A DNA stretch of 6,853 nt from the NCBI GenBank assembly GCA_035544835.1, contig DASZZV010000008.1, forward strand, positions 1 through 6,853, read 5' to 3'. Origin of the DNA: DASZZV01 sp035544835 (lineage in GTDB: Bacteria > Acidobacteriota > Thermoanaerobaculia > Gp7-AA8). The position numbers and the translations under genes are program-made. The notes under the pieces were generated by a model. It did not search any database. It had not been told where the DNA came from and saw only the letters and a program-made list of their open reading frames with translations. This document shows, in pieces, positions 1-5,759 of this stretch; positions within the stretch are counted from its first letter, which is position 1, and every line of letters starts with the position of its first letter.

Positions 1-295
1 GGAGTTTCTTAGAAGCAAGGGCGTGCGGGTGGGAGGGGCGAGGGACCTCGCACACGACGCCGATGTGAATCCACTTCGCCTGCAGCCAAGACGAAGACTG
101 TCGAGTTAGCGACTGCGTGAAAGCGTGACACTCTCTCGAACCATGAATCCCGAGCTTGACGATCTTCGTCTCAGGTTACGGGCGAAGTAGACTCACATCG
201 TTCGTCGTATTCGAGGTCCCTCGCCCCTCCCACCCGCACGCCCTTGCTCGGGATGACATTCGGCTGTAGCGACTCTCCCTCGAGCAACTGAGAAG
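1..295. other. Gene-free left margin beyond the lpxC 3' end
   Basis: No open frame here has a ribosome binding site or recognisable protein content. The stretch is almost wholly the palindromic element at 14-248, flanked by 13 nt on the left and 47 nt between the element and the lpxC stop codon. The short reading frames crossing it are translations of the repeat. Nothing resembling a tRNA, small RNA promoter or U-tract terminator is evident. Confidence 0.7.
14..248. repeat. Long imperfect palindrome (MITE/REP-like hairpin element), intergenic
   Basis: Positions 14-50 and 212-248 are perfect 37-bp inverted repeats; the outer end reads AGCAAGGGCGTGCGGG. Complementarity continues inward with a few mismatches and small indels. 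ACGACG at 54-59 pairs with CGTCGT, CGATGTGA at 61-68 pairs with TCACATCG (193-200), ACTTCGCC at 73-80 pairs with GGCGAAGT, and AGACGAAGA at 89-97 pairs with TCTTCGTCT at 163-171. The unpaired centre is about 98-162 and contains a GCGTGA direct repeat (115-120 and 123-128). No transposase or credible ORF lies inside, so a mobile origin would be non-autonomous. It lies about 50 nt past the lpxC stop codon and could act as a bidirectional transcription barrier, but it has no U tract. The right edge continues into CGGGATGACAT, giving on the minus strand GTCATCCCGAGC...GAGGGACCTCG, a style of dispersed repeat I recall from several environmental phyla. That last point is recollection, not a search result. 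Confidence 0.85.
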
Positions 296-1186
296 CTACG
301 CGACCGCGTAGCCGCCGGAATCCCGTGCTTCGCGATTCGGCTGAAAGCTTCCGAGCGCTTCCGGGGATGCCAGAAGTTTCTGTATGAAGCTCGAGTGCAG
401 AGCATGGCCGGCGCGCGAACAGGTGATCTCGCCGACGAGTGGCTGGCCGACCAGAGCGAGGTCACCGATCAGGTCGAGAATTTTGTGACGCACGAACTCG
501 TCGGCAAAGCGGAGGTCGCCGCTCACAACCTGATGGTCATCGAGAACGATGCAGTTCTCGACAGAACCGCCACGGGCCAGACCGGCAGCCCGCAATTTCT
601 CGACGTCTCGAATGAAACCGAAGGTGCGGGCCGGCGCGATCTTCCTCGTGAAGGAATCGTTCTCGAGGTCGAAAGTAAAGTTCTGCTTGCCGATGACCGG
701 ATGCGCGAAATCGATCTTGTAGCGGATTGACAACTTTTCAGCCGGGGAGATTCGAATCCACTTGTGCTCATCGCCGATGTGAATGGTGTTGCGGACGCGG
801 AGCACGGGGATCATTTCGTCGAGAGTGCGGAATCCCGAGGCCTCGAGTAGATGCGCGAAGGGAAGTGCGCTGCCATCGATAATTGGAACCTCGGGGCCAT
901 CGATGATGATGTCGATATCGGTCACTCCGTAGGCGGCAATCGCGGACAGTAGATGTTCGACGGTGCCGACCGAGACGTCATCCTTGCCGACCGTTGTCGC
1001 ATAGTCGAGGGCAGTCGTACTGGCTTGAAGCGCGGGAATCCGGAGATCGTTGAGATCGGAGCGGACGAAGGTGATACCCGATTGCGGCGGTGCGGGGCGG
1101 AGCTCGAGTCTCGTGTAATGACCGGAGTGGAGCCCGACTCCCTCAATCCCGACGATCGCTCCGATAGTTTTTCTGTAGACGTGCAT
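296..1186 (-). CDS. lpxC: UDP-3-O-acyl-N-acetylglucosamine deacetylase
   Basis: This cytoplasmic zinc enzyme removes the N-acetyl group from UDP-3-O-acyl-GlcNAc, the committed step of lipid A synthesis, and so implies an LPS outer membrane. The 296-residue protein has the usual length (E. coli LpxC is 305). Family motifs run in order: GVGLHSG (17-22), GTVEHLLSA with catalytic Glu77 and zinc ligand His78, PARTFGF (185-191), DEFVRHKILDLIGDLAL with zinc ligands His234 and Asp238 plus Asp242, and GHAL with the general-acid-type His261. The frame also opens 14 codons further upstream, but MHVYRKTIG at 1186 is preferred: it matches the family N-terminus and has AAAGAGG (1191-1197) ending 4 nt before the ATG. 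It is transcribed away from the HD-GYP gene, and no other lpx gene lies in the window. Downstream is the palindrome at 14-248. All key residues are intact and nothing looks truncated. Confidence 0.97.
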   Translation of the reverse strand: MHVYRKTIGAIVGIEGVGLHSGHYTRLELRPAPPQSGITFVRSDLNDLRIPALQASTTALDYATTVGKDDVSVGTVEHLLSAIAAYGVTDIDIIIDGPEVPIIDGSALPFAHLLEASGFRTLDEMIPVLRVRNTIHIGDEHKWIRISPAEKLSIRYKIDFAHPVIGKQNFTFDLENDSFTRKIAPARTFGFIRDVEKLRAAGLARGGSVENCIVLDDHQVVSGDLRFADEFVRHKILDLIGDLALVGQPLVGEITCSRAGHALHSSFIQKLLASPEALGSFQPNREARDSGGYAVA

Positions 1187-1264
1187 TGGGCCTCTTTGGG
1201 TGTTTATGTAGAGCAGGGCAGGTGCCACGGATGTCCGCGAATCGCATTTCGCGTCAAGTTACTG

Positions 1265-1292
1265 ATAATAGGCAAGTTAGGTCTATGGCGAA
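1265..1292 (-). promoter_or_regulatory. Weak candidate promoter for lpxC
   Basis: On the minus strand TATTAT (1270-1265) is a 5/6 match to the -10 consensus. It lies 16 nt from TTCGCC (1292-1287), a poor -35. This would give a leader of roughly 70 nt before the lpxC ATG at 1186. The same AT-rich patch reads GATAAT on the plus strand, so it could also serve the divergent gene, but no -35 is visible on that strand. This is pattern matching only. Confidence 0.25.
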
Positions 1293-1379
1293 CTGCTTCT
1301 GATGCCTTGAAAGTGTTGTGATTTCAGGCCATTGGTGTGGTTTTTCTGCAACAGGGTCGCTCCACCTCCATACGCCCGT

Positions 1380-1385
1380 TATACT
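1380..1385 (+). promoter_or_regulatory. Candidate -10 box immediately before the HD-GYP start (possible leaderless promoter)
   Basis: TATACT at 1380-1385 matches the -10 consensus at 5 of 6 positions. Its 3' end is 7 nt from the GTG at 1393, so transcription would begin at or next to the start codon. No Shine-Dalgarno sequence precedes that GTG, which fits a leaderless mRNA. No convincing -35 is seen 16-18 nt upstream, so confidence is low. Confidence 0.25.
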
Positions 1386-1392
1386 TACGGAT

Positions 1393-2964
1393 GTGAACGT
1401 CGAATACGCGGCGCTGGAGCCGAAGCTCAAAGAGATCCTTTACAACTGTCTCGAGCAGATTCGCGCCACCAAGGCGGCGCTATACCTTTCCAATGGAGAG
1501 GGGCCGTACTCGCTGGTGGCGCAGTATGGCTTTCGAGACAACGTCCGCAAGATCGTCGCTTTGAACGACGATCTCGTCGACCGTCTGCTCACCAAGCGCG
1601 CGCCGGTAGTCGTCAACGGTCTGGCCGCCGAGCCCCGTTTCTCAGAGCTGCTTTATCAATCCGACACCACTCGAATGCTGGTGGCACCGATTTACTCACT
1701 CGGGCGTCTGTTCGGCTTCGTCGACATGCGGGACAAAGCGGGTCAGCAGCCCTTCGAGGCTGCGGACATAGACAATGCGCAGAGAATCTCCGAGCAATTT
1801 CTCGAGCTCCTGGCGTCGTCACGTGCAGCGCCCGACACATCGCGACAAGGTTCAAAGCAGCCGGTCGAGGAGCCTTCGGAGCTACGCTCTCCGCTGGTCC
1901 GCCTGATCGAGGAGGCCCGAGGCAGCGTTGCCCGCGGCAGTCTGAGAAATCGGGGCGAGGTCAGGTCGCTGAACGAGGCTCAGGTGAATGCCGGGGGAGC
2001 AATGCTTCCTGCCCTGGTGGCACTCCCGAATGTAGTCATGGCCTCTCTGAATGCCTTCAGCACCGTCGGCGGAACGCAGATCGTCTGCGCCCGAGCCACG
2101 GTGAGTGATGAGGCTGCGAGTCAGTTCCAGGCGAAGGTGAGAGCCTGGCTCCAGAAGCGCGGTGAGCTCGATAAGGTTGGACAGAGCACGACTGTTTATC
2201 CCTTTGGAACGAACGGGCCGCGAATCGAAGCCGCTCGTCTCGTCTCCATGCTCAGCGCTCCGGTTCGTGTTCAGAACATTCCCGGAATCGTGTTGAGTGT
2301 CGCCTTTGATGCTCCTCCAACTCCTGATTCCCGGAGCGCACTGGAGAGATTTCTGGCTCAACTCGAGGAAGTCCTTCGTTTCGCGGTGTCATCCGACAAG
2401 CTCAAGTCGCTGATGCAGCGCGCAGCGGAGCGGCTCGTGGAGCCCGATTTTCAGAAATATCCCGTTCTCGCTGCGCACTCTTCACGCGTTTCCGATCTGG
2501 CCGAACGGCTGGCCACGCTGATCGATATGTCCGCCGACGACATCGAGACGGTGAGGATCGCGGCACTGGTTCACGACGTCGGAATGCGCCTGATCAACTA
2601 CGACAAGCTCTACCGAAAAGAGCAGCTGACGTCTGACGACCTCAATCTCTTTCGCGAGCATTCACTCATCGGTGCCGCGATCATCGCCGACTCCCCGCTG
2701 GGCGGCGAGATTGCCAATATCGTGCTCTGCCATCACGAACGGTTTGATGGGACCGGATATCCGAATGGAGTTCCGGGAGATCAGATTCCCCTCGGTTCGC
2801 GGATCATTCACCTCTGCGAGACCTTCGACGCCATGACCGCTCCCGATTCGTATCAGACTCCGGTGCCGGCCATCTCGGCGCTCGGGAAAATCCGCCGATC
2901 CTCGGGCACCCAATTCGATTCCGTGCTCACCGACAAGTTCGTCGAGATGATGAGCAAACCCTGA
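1393..2964 (+). CDS. GAF-domain HD-GYP protein (cyclic-di-GMP phosphodiesterase family, atypical active site)
   Basis: Numbered from the GTG at 1393, the 523-residue protein has a GAF-like sensor (about 6-140), a charged linker (about 145-195), a middle alpha/beta region that may be a second GAF-like fold (about 200-335), and a C-terminal HD-GYP domain (about 350-523). No signal peptide or membrane helix is seen, so it should be cytosolic. HD-GYP domains usually hydrolyse c-di-GMP to GMP through pGpG. Retained residues are His362, His394-Asp395, His423, His447-His448, and DGTGYP (452-457) followed by GDQIPLGSRI. Unusual are Met398 where HDxGK has Lys, Val358 four residues before the first His where some members have a metal-binding Glu, Glu476 where the DxFDAMT motif has its first Asp, and loss of the DRPYR arginines (PDSYQ). 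Activity is therefore uncertain. The frame stays open back to a GTG at 1318, but those 25 extra codons have low GC at third positions and no family-like sequence, so 1393 is preferred. smpB begins 12 nt after the stop. The signal sensed by the GAF region cannot be told. Confidence 0.88.
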   Translation: MNVEYAALEPKLKEILYNCLEQIRATKAALYLSNGEGPYSLVAQYGFRDNVRKIVALNDDLVDRLLTKRAPVVVNGLAAEPRFSELLYQSDTTRMLVAPIYSLGRLFGFVDMRDKAGQQPFEAADIDNAQRISEQFLELLASSRAAPDTSRQGSKQPVEEPSELRSPLVRLIEEARGSVARGSLRNRGEVRSLNEAQVNAGGAMLPALVALPNVVMASLNAFSTVGGTQIVCARATVSDEAASQFQAKVRAWLQKRGELDKVGQSTTVYPFGTNGPRIEAARLVSMLSAPVRVQNIPGIVLSVAFDAPPTPDSRSALERFLAQLEEVLRFAVSSDKLKSLMQRAAERLVEPDFQKYPVLAAHSSRVSDLAERLATLIDMSADDIETVRIAALVHDVGMRLINYDKLYRKEQLTSDDLNLFREHSLIGAAIIADSPLGGEIANIVLCHHERFDGTGYPNGVPGDQIPLGSRIIHLCETFDAMTAPDSYQTPVPAISALGKIRRSSGTQFDSVLTDKFVEMMSKP

Positions 2965-2976
2965 CGCTCTCCAAGC

Positions 2977-3453
2977 ATGACCAAGCAGAAGAATGAACCC
3001 GGCGAGAAGCTGATCGCTTCGAACAAGAAGGTCTATCACGACTTCTTTGTGCTCGATAAAGCGGAGGCCGGTCTGGTCCTGACGGGAACAGAAGTGAAGT
3101 CGCTGCGAGACGGGTCTGCGAACCTCAAGGACAGCTACGTGATCTTCAAAGGCTCGGAGGCCTTTCTACTCGGGGCGCACATTCCTCCCTACTCGCACGG
3201 GAACTATGAGAACCATCCGGCCGATCGAACCAGAAAGCTTCTCCTGCATCGGCGCGAGCTCGAGAAACTCGAGGTTCAGGTCACCCAGAAAGGGCTGACC
3301 ATCGTCCCGCTCCGTCTTTATTTCAAGCAGGGTCGCGCCAAAGTGGAGATCGGAGTCGTCAAAGGCAAGAAGCTTCACGACAAGAGAGAGACCGAGAAGA
3401 CCAAGGAAGCGAAGCGTGAGTCAGATGCTGCGATCAAGTTCGGGAGGCGGTAG
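2977..3453 (+). CDS. smpB: SsrA-binding protein SmpB (trans-translation)
   Basis: SmpB binds tmRNA and, with EF-Tu, delivers it to ribosomes stalled without a stop codon, standing in for codon-anticodon pairing. At 158 residues it is a typical full-length member. Landmarks are KLIASNKKVYHDFF (11-24), GTEVKSLRDGSANLKDSYV (37-55), YSHGNYENH (72-80), RKLLLHRRE (86-94), LTIVPLRLYF (107-116), and KGKKLHDKRE (129-138) with the His134 region that monitors the decoding centre. A basic tail (KTKEAKRESDAAIKFGRR) follows and would enter the empty mRNA channel. The ATG lies 12 nt after the HD-GYP stop with no clear Shine-Dalgarno sequence, so translation may rely on coupling to the upstream gene. The TAG stop lies at the foot of a strong hairpin. 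The ssrA RNA gene itself is not in the window. Confidence 0.98.
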   Translation: MTKQKNEPGEKLIASNKKVYHDFFVLDKAEAGLVLTGTEVKSLRDGSANLKDSYVIFKGSEAFLLGAHIPPYSHGNYENHPADRTRKLLLHRRELEKLEVQVTQKGLTIVPLRLYFKQGRAKVEIGVVKGKKLHDKRETEKTKEAKRESDAAIKFGRR

Positions 3454-3473
3454 GGCCGCACGGCGTGCGGCCC
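3453..3473 (+). terminator. Perfect hairpin overlapping the smpB stop codon (possible terminator)
   Basis: GGGCCGCAC (3453-3461) and GTGCGGCCC (3465-3473) form a perfect 9-bp, very GC-rich stem around a GGC loop. The first G is the last base of the smpB TAG. Only TTCC follows, not a U run, so it is not a classical intrinsic terminator. It may be a weak terminator, an attenuator or an mRNA 3' stabiliser. A promoter-like element lies 14 nt further on, which suits a transcription-unit boundary here. Confidence 0.5.
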
Positions 3474-3486
3474 TTCCGCACCCCGA

Positions 3487-3495
3487 TGCTACAAT
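3487..3495 (+). promoter_or_regulatory. Extended -10 promoter for the GAPDH gene
   Basis: TGCTACAAT at 3487-3495 fits the extended -10 pattern TGnTATAAT with one mismatch in the hexamer. No good -35 is visible because that position falls in the GC-rich hairpin, which is typical of TGn-dependent promoters. Transcription would start near 3502 and give a leader of about 37 nt that contains the Shine-Dalgarno sequence AGAGGAG (3521-3527). Confidence 0.45.
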
Positions 3496-3538
3496 CCGCG
3501 CTCTTCGCGCAACACACCTAAGAGGAGATGGCAGGTCG

Positions 3539-4597
3539 ATGAAGACGAAGAAAATTGTGCACGTTGTCGGGACCGGAACCATCGGCGAACCGCTGATCGG
3601 GTTGTTTACCGACTTCAAGGATAAGTGGGACATCGATGAGGTAACGTTCCACAAACGGACACCGAAAGCCGATGACAAAGCGACGGTAGAACATCTCATC
3701 CGTCGCGGTGCCAAGCTCGTGGTGGACGAGCAGGCCCGTCCGGAGTTCGAGGCGCTCGGCCACCGCGTGTCCTTCAGCAACGAGGAGGCGCTCGAGCGCG
3801 CCACCGTGGTGGTCGATTGCACCCCGGCCGGTAACGAGAACAAGGCCAAACTCTACGAACGCATTCCGGCTGTGCGGGGTTTCGTGGCCCAGGGATCGGA
3901 GTTCGGATTCGGCAAGCCCTATGCCCGCGGTATCAATGACGAGACCATCTCCCCCGAGGATCGCTTCATTCAAGTGGTCTCCTGTAACACTCACAACATC
4001 TCGGTGCTCATCAAAACCATCGCCGACGTGAAGGGCAAAATCGGACTCGAGCAGGGGCGTTTCGTCTGTATGCGTCGCGCCAATGACGTCTCCGATGCCA
4101 AGGAATTCCTGGCCGCTCCGCAGGCTGGCAAACACGATGACGCCGTCTTCGGAACGCACCACGCCCGTGACTCCTACCATCTGTTCTCGACCCTGGGACT
4201 GAAATTTGATCTCTTCTCCTCGGCCATCAAGATCAATACCCAGTACATGCATACATTGTGGTTCGAGCTCGATCTGACCCATGACACGACTCTCGATGAA
4301 GTAAAGGCGTTGTTGCGGAACAACACGCGCGTGGCCATCACCAACAAGCGGTCGTCGAATCAGATCTTCTCGTTCGGACGCGATCACGGTTACTTCGGCC
4401 GCATCCTTTCCCAGACCGTGATTCCGCTGCCGACTCTGGCCGTTCCCAAACCTCGCCGCGTCATCGGCTTCTGCTACACACCGCAGGACGGCAACTCGCT
4501 GCTCTCCTCGGTAGCGGCGACCCTGAGATACCTCAATCCTGACAAGTTCGAGAAGCAGCTCGATGAGCTTCGGCCTTACATCTTCCGGGAGATATGA
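3539..4597 (+). CDS. Type II (archaeal-type) glyceraldehyde-3-phosphate dehydrogenase homologue
   Basis: This 352-residue protein resembles the archaeal tetrameric GAPDH family, which oxidises glyceraldehyde-3-phosphate to 1,3-bisphosphoglycerate with NAD(P)+, and not the usual bacterial GapA (no SCTTN signature). Visible landmarks are the Rossmann loop GTGTIGEP (11-18), VVVDCTPAG (90-98), AQGSEFGFG (117-125, where archaeal enzymes read QGGEKH), VVSCNTHNIS with presumptive nucleophile Cys149, the phosphate-binding-type pair Arg179-Arg180, HH at 207-208 aligning with the archaeal SHHGPD catalytic His, and TQYMHTLWFEL (234-244), which parallels the archaeal TTLMHxHxVMVE stretch. A KRT motif (39-41) after strand two may influence NADP preference. 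The frame opens earlier (3416, inside smpB), but ATG 3539 is chosen because the Rossmann strand begins there and AGAGGAG lies upstream, with a slightly long 11-nt spacing. It is diverged from characterised archaeal enzymes, so a different aldehyde substrate cannot be excluded. It sits between smpB and accD with its own promoter and a repeat-bearing gap after it. Confidence 0.85.
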   Translation: MKTKKIVHVVGTGTIGEPLIGLFTDFKDKWDIDEVTFHKRTPKADDKATVEHLIRRGAKLVVDEQARPEFEALGHRVSFSNEEALERATVVVDCTPAGNENKAKLYERIPAVRGFVAQGSEFGFGKPYARGINDETISPEDRFIQVVSCNTHNISVLIKTIADVKGKIGLEQGRFVCMRRANDVSDAKEFLAAPQAGKHDDAVFGTHHARDSYHLFSTLGLKFDLFSSAIKINTQYMHTLWFELDLTHDTTLDEVKALLRNNTRVAITNKRSSNQIFSFGRDHGYFGRILSQTVIPLPTLAVPKPRRVIGFCYTPQDGNSLLSSVAATLRYLNPDKFEKQLDELRPYIFREI

Positions 4598-4605
4598 GGA
4601 GAAGC

Positions 4606-4691
4606 AGCTTCTAGCTTCTAGCTGCTAGCTAAACCAGAAACGTTACACGGACAACCACAGGTACTTATCCAACAGCTAGAAGCTAGAAGCT
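4606..4691. repeat. 19-bp perfect inverted repeat made of 7-nt tandem units, gap-accD spacer
   Basis: AGCTTCTAGCTTCTAGCTG (4606-4624) is exactly complementary to CAGCTAGAAGCTAGAAGCT (4673-4691), with a 48-nt loop. Each arm is itself a tandem array of a heptamer (GCTTCTA on the left, TAGAAGC on the right); the left arm continues with a variant unit, GCTGCTA, then GCT. The arms fill most of the 122-nt spacer between the GAPDH stop and accD. In RNA the arms could form a long hairpin ending 28 nt before the accD ATG, leaving its Shine-Dalgarno site free. The absence of a U tract argues against an ordinary terminator. A dispersed intergenic repeat is the likeliest identity. Confidence 0.85.
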
Positions 4692-4719
4692 TACAACTAA
4701 CATCCACGCGAGGTCCCTC

Positions 4720-5568
4720 ATGGCCTGGTTCAAGAAAGAGAAAAAGCCCAAGGAGCCGGTCGAGCAGCGCTCGACGACGATTCCCGAGGGGCTTTGGATC
4801 AAGTGCGACGAGTGCAAAGAGATCATCTATAAGAAGGCTGCCGAGCAGAATCTGAACGTCTGCCCGAAGTGCGACTCTCACTTTCGACTCAGCGCAACCG
4901 AGCGATTCGAGATGCTCTTCGATGACGGGAAGTACAAAGAGTTCGCGACCGACATCCGCTCGGCGGACCCGCTGAAGTTCCGGGATACCAAGCGGTATCG
5001 CGACCGCCTCAAGGTGTATGAAACTCGGGTCGGCACCGGAGACGCTGTTCTTTGCGCGGAAGGCGAGCTGGAAGGAATCCCAATCGTGGTCGCGGCCATG
5101 GAGTACGCCTTCATGGGAGGATCGATGGGCTCGGTCGTCGGCGAAAAGATCACGCTGGCTATCGAACGGTGCGTCGACAAGAAGAAGCCGCTGATCATCG
5201 TCTCGTGCTCGGGTGGTGCGCGCATGCAGGAGGGCATCCTCTCTCTGATGCAGATGGCCAAGATCTCGGCCGCCCTTCGACGCTTGTCCGACGCTCGGTT
5301 GCCGTACATTTCACTCCTGACCGATCCCACCACCGGCGGAGTCACGGCTTCCTACGCAATGCTGGGCGACTTGAATATTGCTGAGCCGAAGGCCTTGATT
5401 GGATTCGCCGGACCGCGCGTCATCGAGCAGACCATCCGTCAGAAACTCCCGGAGGGATTTCAGCGCGCCGAGTTCCTTCTCGAGCACGGGATGATCGACT
5501 CGATCACCCATCGGTCGAACCTCAAAGCGACCATCGGTAGAGTGCTTCGACAACTTCACGCCGCCTGA
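4720..5568 (+). CDS. accD: Acetyl-CoA carboxylase carboxyltransferase subunit beta
   Basis: AccD pairs with AccA as the carboxyltransferase that moves CO2 from carboxybiotin on AccB to acetyl-CoA, making malonyl-CoA for fatty acid synthesis in the cytosol. The 282-residue length is standard. The N-terminal zinc ribbon is intact: Cys29-x2-Cys32 and Cys48-x2-Cys51. The crotonase-like carboxyltransferase fold follows, with MEYAFMGGSMGSVVGEK (127-143), CSGGARMQEG (163-172) forming the oxyanion-hole region, DPTTGGVTASYAM (202-214) and GFAGPRVIEQT (228-238). The ATG is preceded by GCGAGG, with the GAGG (4710-4713) 6 nt upstream, and starts with the usual MAWFKK. accA and the biotin subunits are not in the window. 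folC follows after a repeat-filled gap of 191 nt, an otherwise common pairing. Confidence 0.98.
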   Translation: MAWFKKEKKPKEPVEQRSTTIPEGLWIKCDECKEIIYKKAAEQNLNVCPKCDSHFRLSATERFEMLFDDGKYKEFATDIRSADPLKFRDTKRYRDRLKVYETRVGTGDAVLCAEGELEGIPIVVAAMEYAFMGGSMGSVVGEKITLAIERCVDKKKPLIIVSCSGGARMQEGILSLMQMAKISAALRRLSDARLPYISLLTDPTTGGVTASYAMLGDLNIAEPKALIGFAGPRVIEQTIRQKLPEGFQRAEFLLEHGMIDSITHRSNLKATIGRVLRQLHAA

Positions 5569-5621
5569 GAAAGTGCGGCCTGTGGCCAAGGAAATGGCTT
5601 CTCGACGACGCGGGGTGACGC

Positions 5622-5750
5622 CTTTTGTGCGGCACAGGCACTCTTGCCTGTGTGCCACGGCGTCGAGCCGTGGCGTTTCTTTGAATGATCCACAGAGAGG
5701 TCGGCCTCGACGGCCGACACACAGGCAAGAGTGCCTGTGCCACACAAAAG
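5622..5750. repeat. Two-fold symmetric four-hairpin repeat (BIME-like), accD-folC spacer
   Basis: Positions 5622-5654 and 5718-5750 are 33-bp inverted copies with one mismatch (C at 5630). Each copy holds a hairpin with stem CACAGGCA/TGCCTGTG and a 4-nt loop (5633-5652 region and 5720-5739). Inside them lie two more hairpins: GCCACGGC-GTCGA-GCCGTGGC (5654-5674) and GTCGGCC-TCGAC-GGCCGAC (5700-5718). In mirror orientation the inner hairpins share the same loop, GTCGA, but have different, fully paired stems, so the stem appears conserved by structure rather than sequence. A 25-nt spacer (5675-5699) lies at the centre. The arrangement A-B-spacer-B'-A' is that of paired REP units (BIME). REP elements elsewhere are spread by RAYT transposases, but none is in this window. 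Confidence 0.88.
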
Positions 5751-5759
5751 ACGCCTGAC

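Noticed and set aside
193..465. Minus-strand frame covering the right arm of the palindrome and the end of lpxC
   Set aside because: It translates repeat sequence and overlaps lpxC in another frame, with no independent coding evidence.
1252..1257. TTGACG on the minus strand upstream of lpxC as a -35 box
   Set aside because: No -10-like hexamer occurs 16-18 nt downstream (ACATCC region).
395..1321. Plus-strand open frames (395-730 and 953-1321) over lpxC
   Set aside because: They lie antisense to intact lpxC and carry no recognisable protein features; GC-rich codon use opens these frames.
3528..3542. Five-codon mini-frame ATGGCAGGTCGATGA overlapping the GAPDH start
   Set aside because: The only Shine-Dalgarno sequence is too close to this ATG and better serves 3539; a leader peptide would need evidence such as codon clustering, which is absent.
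3518..4387. 289-codon open frame on the minus strand across the GAPDH gene
   Set aside because: It is antisense to a clearly recognised gene, has no family-like motif or ribosome site, and is explained by the third-position GC bias of the plus-strand gene.
4606..5750. CRISPR array made from the intergenic repeats
   Set aside because: The repeats are inverted pairs or abutting 7-nt tandems, without regularly spaced direct repeats and unique spacers, and no cas gene is present.
5573..5758. Short frames on both strands through the accD-folC spacer
   Set aside because: Their predicted peptides are translations of the inverted repeat (the same CLC-like run on both strands), not genes.
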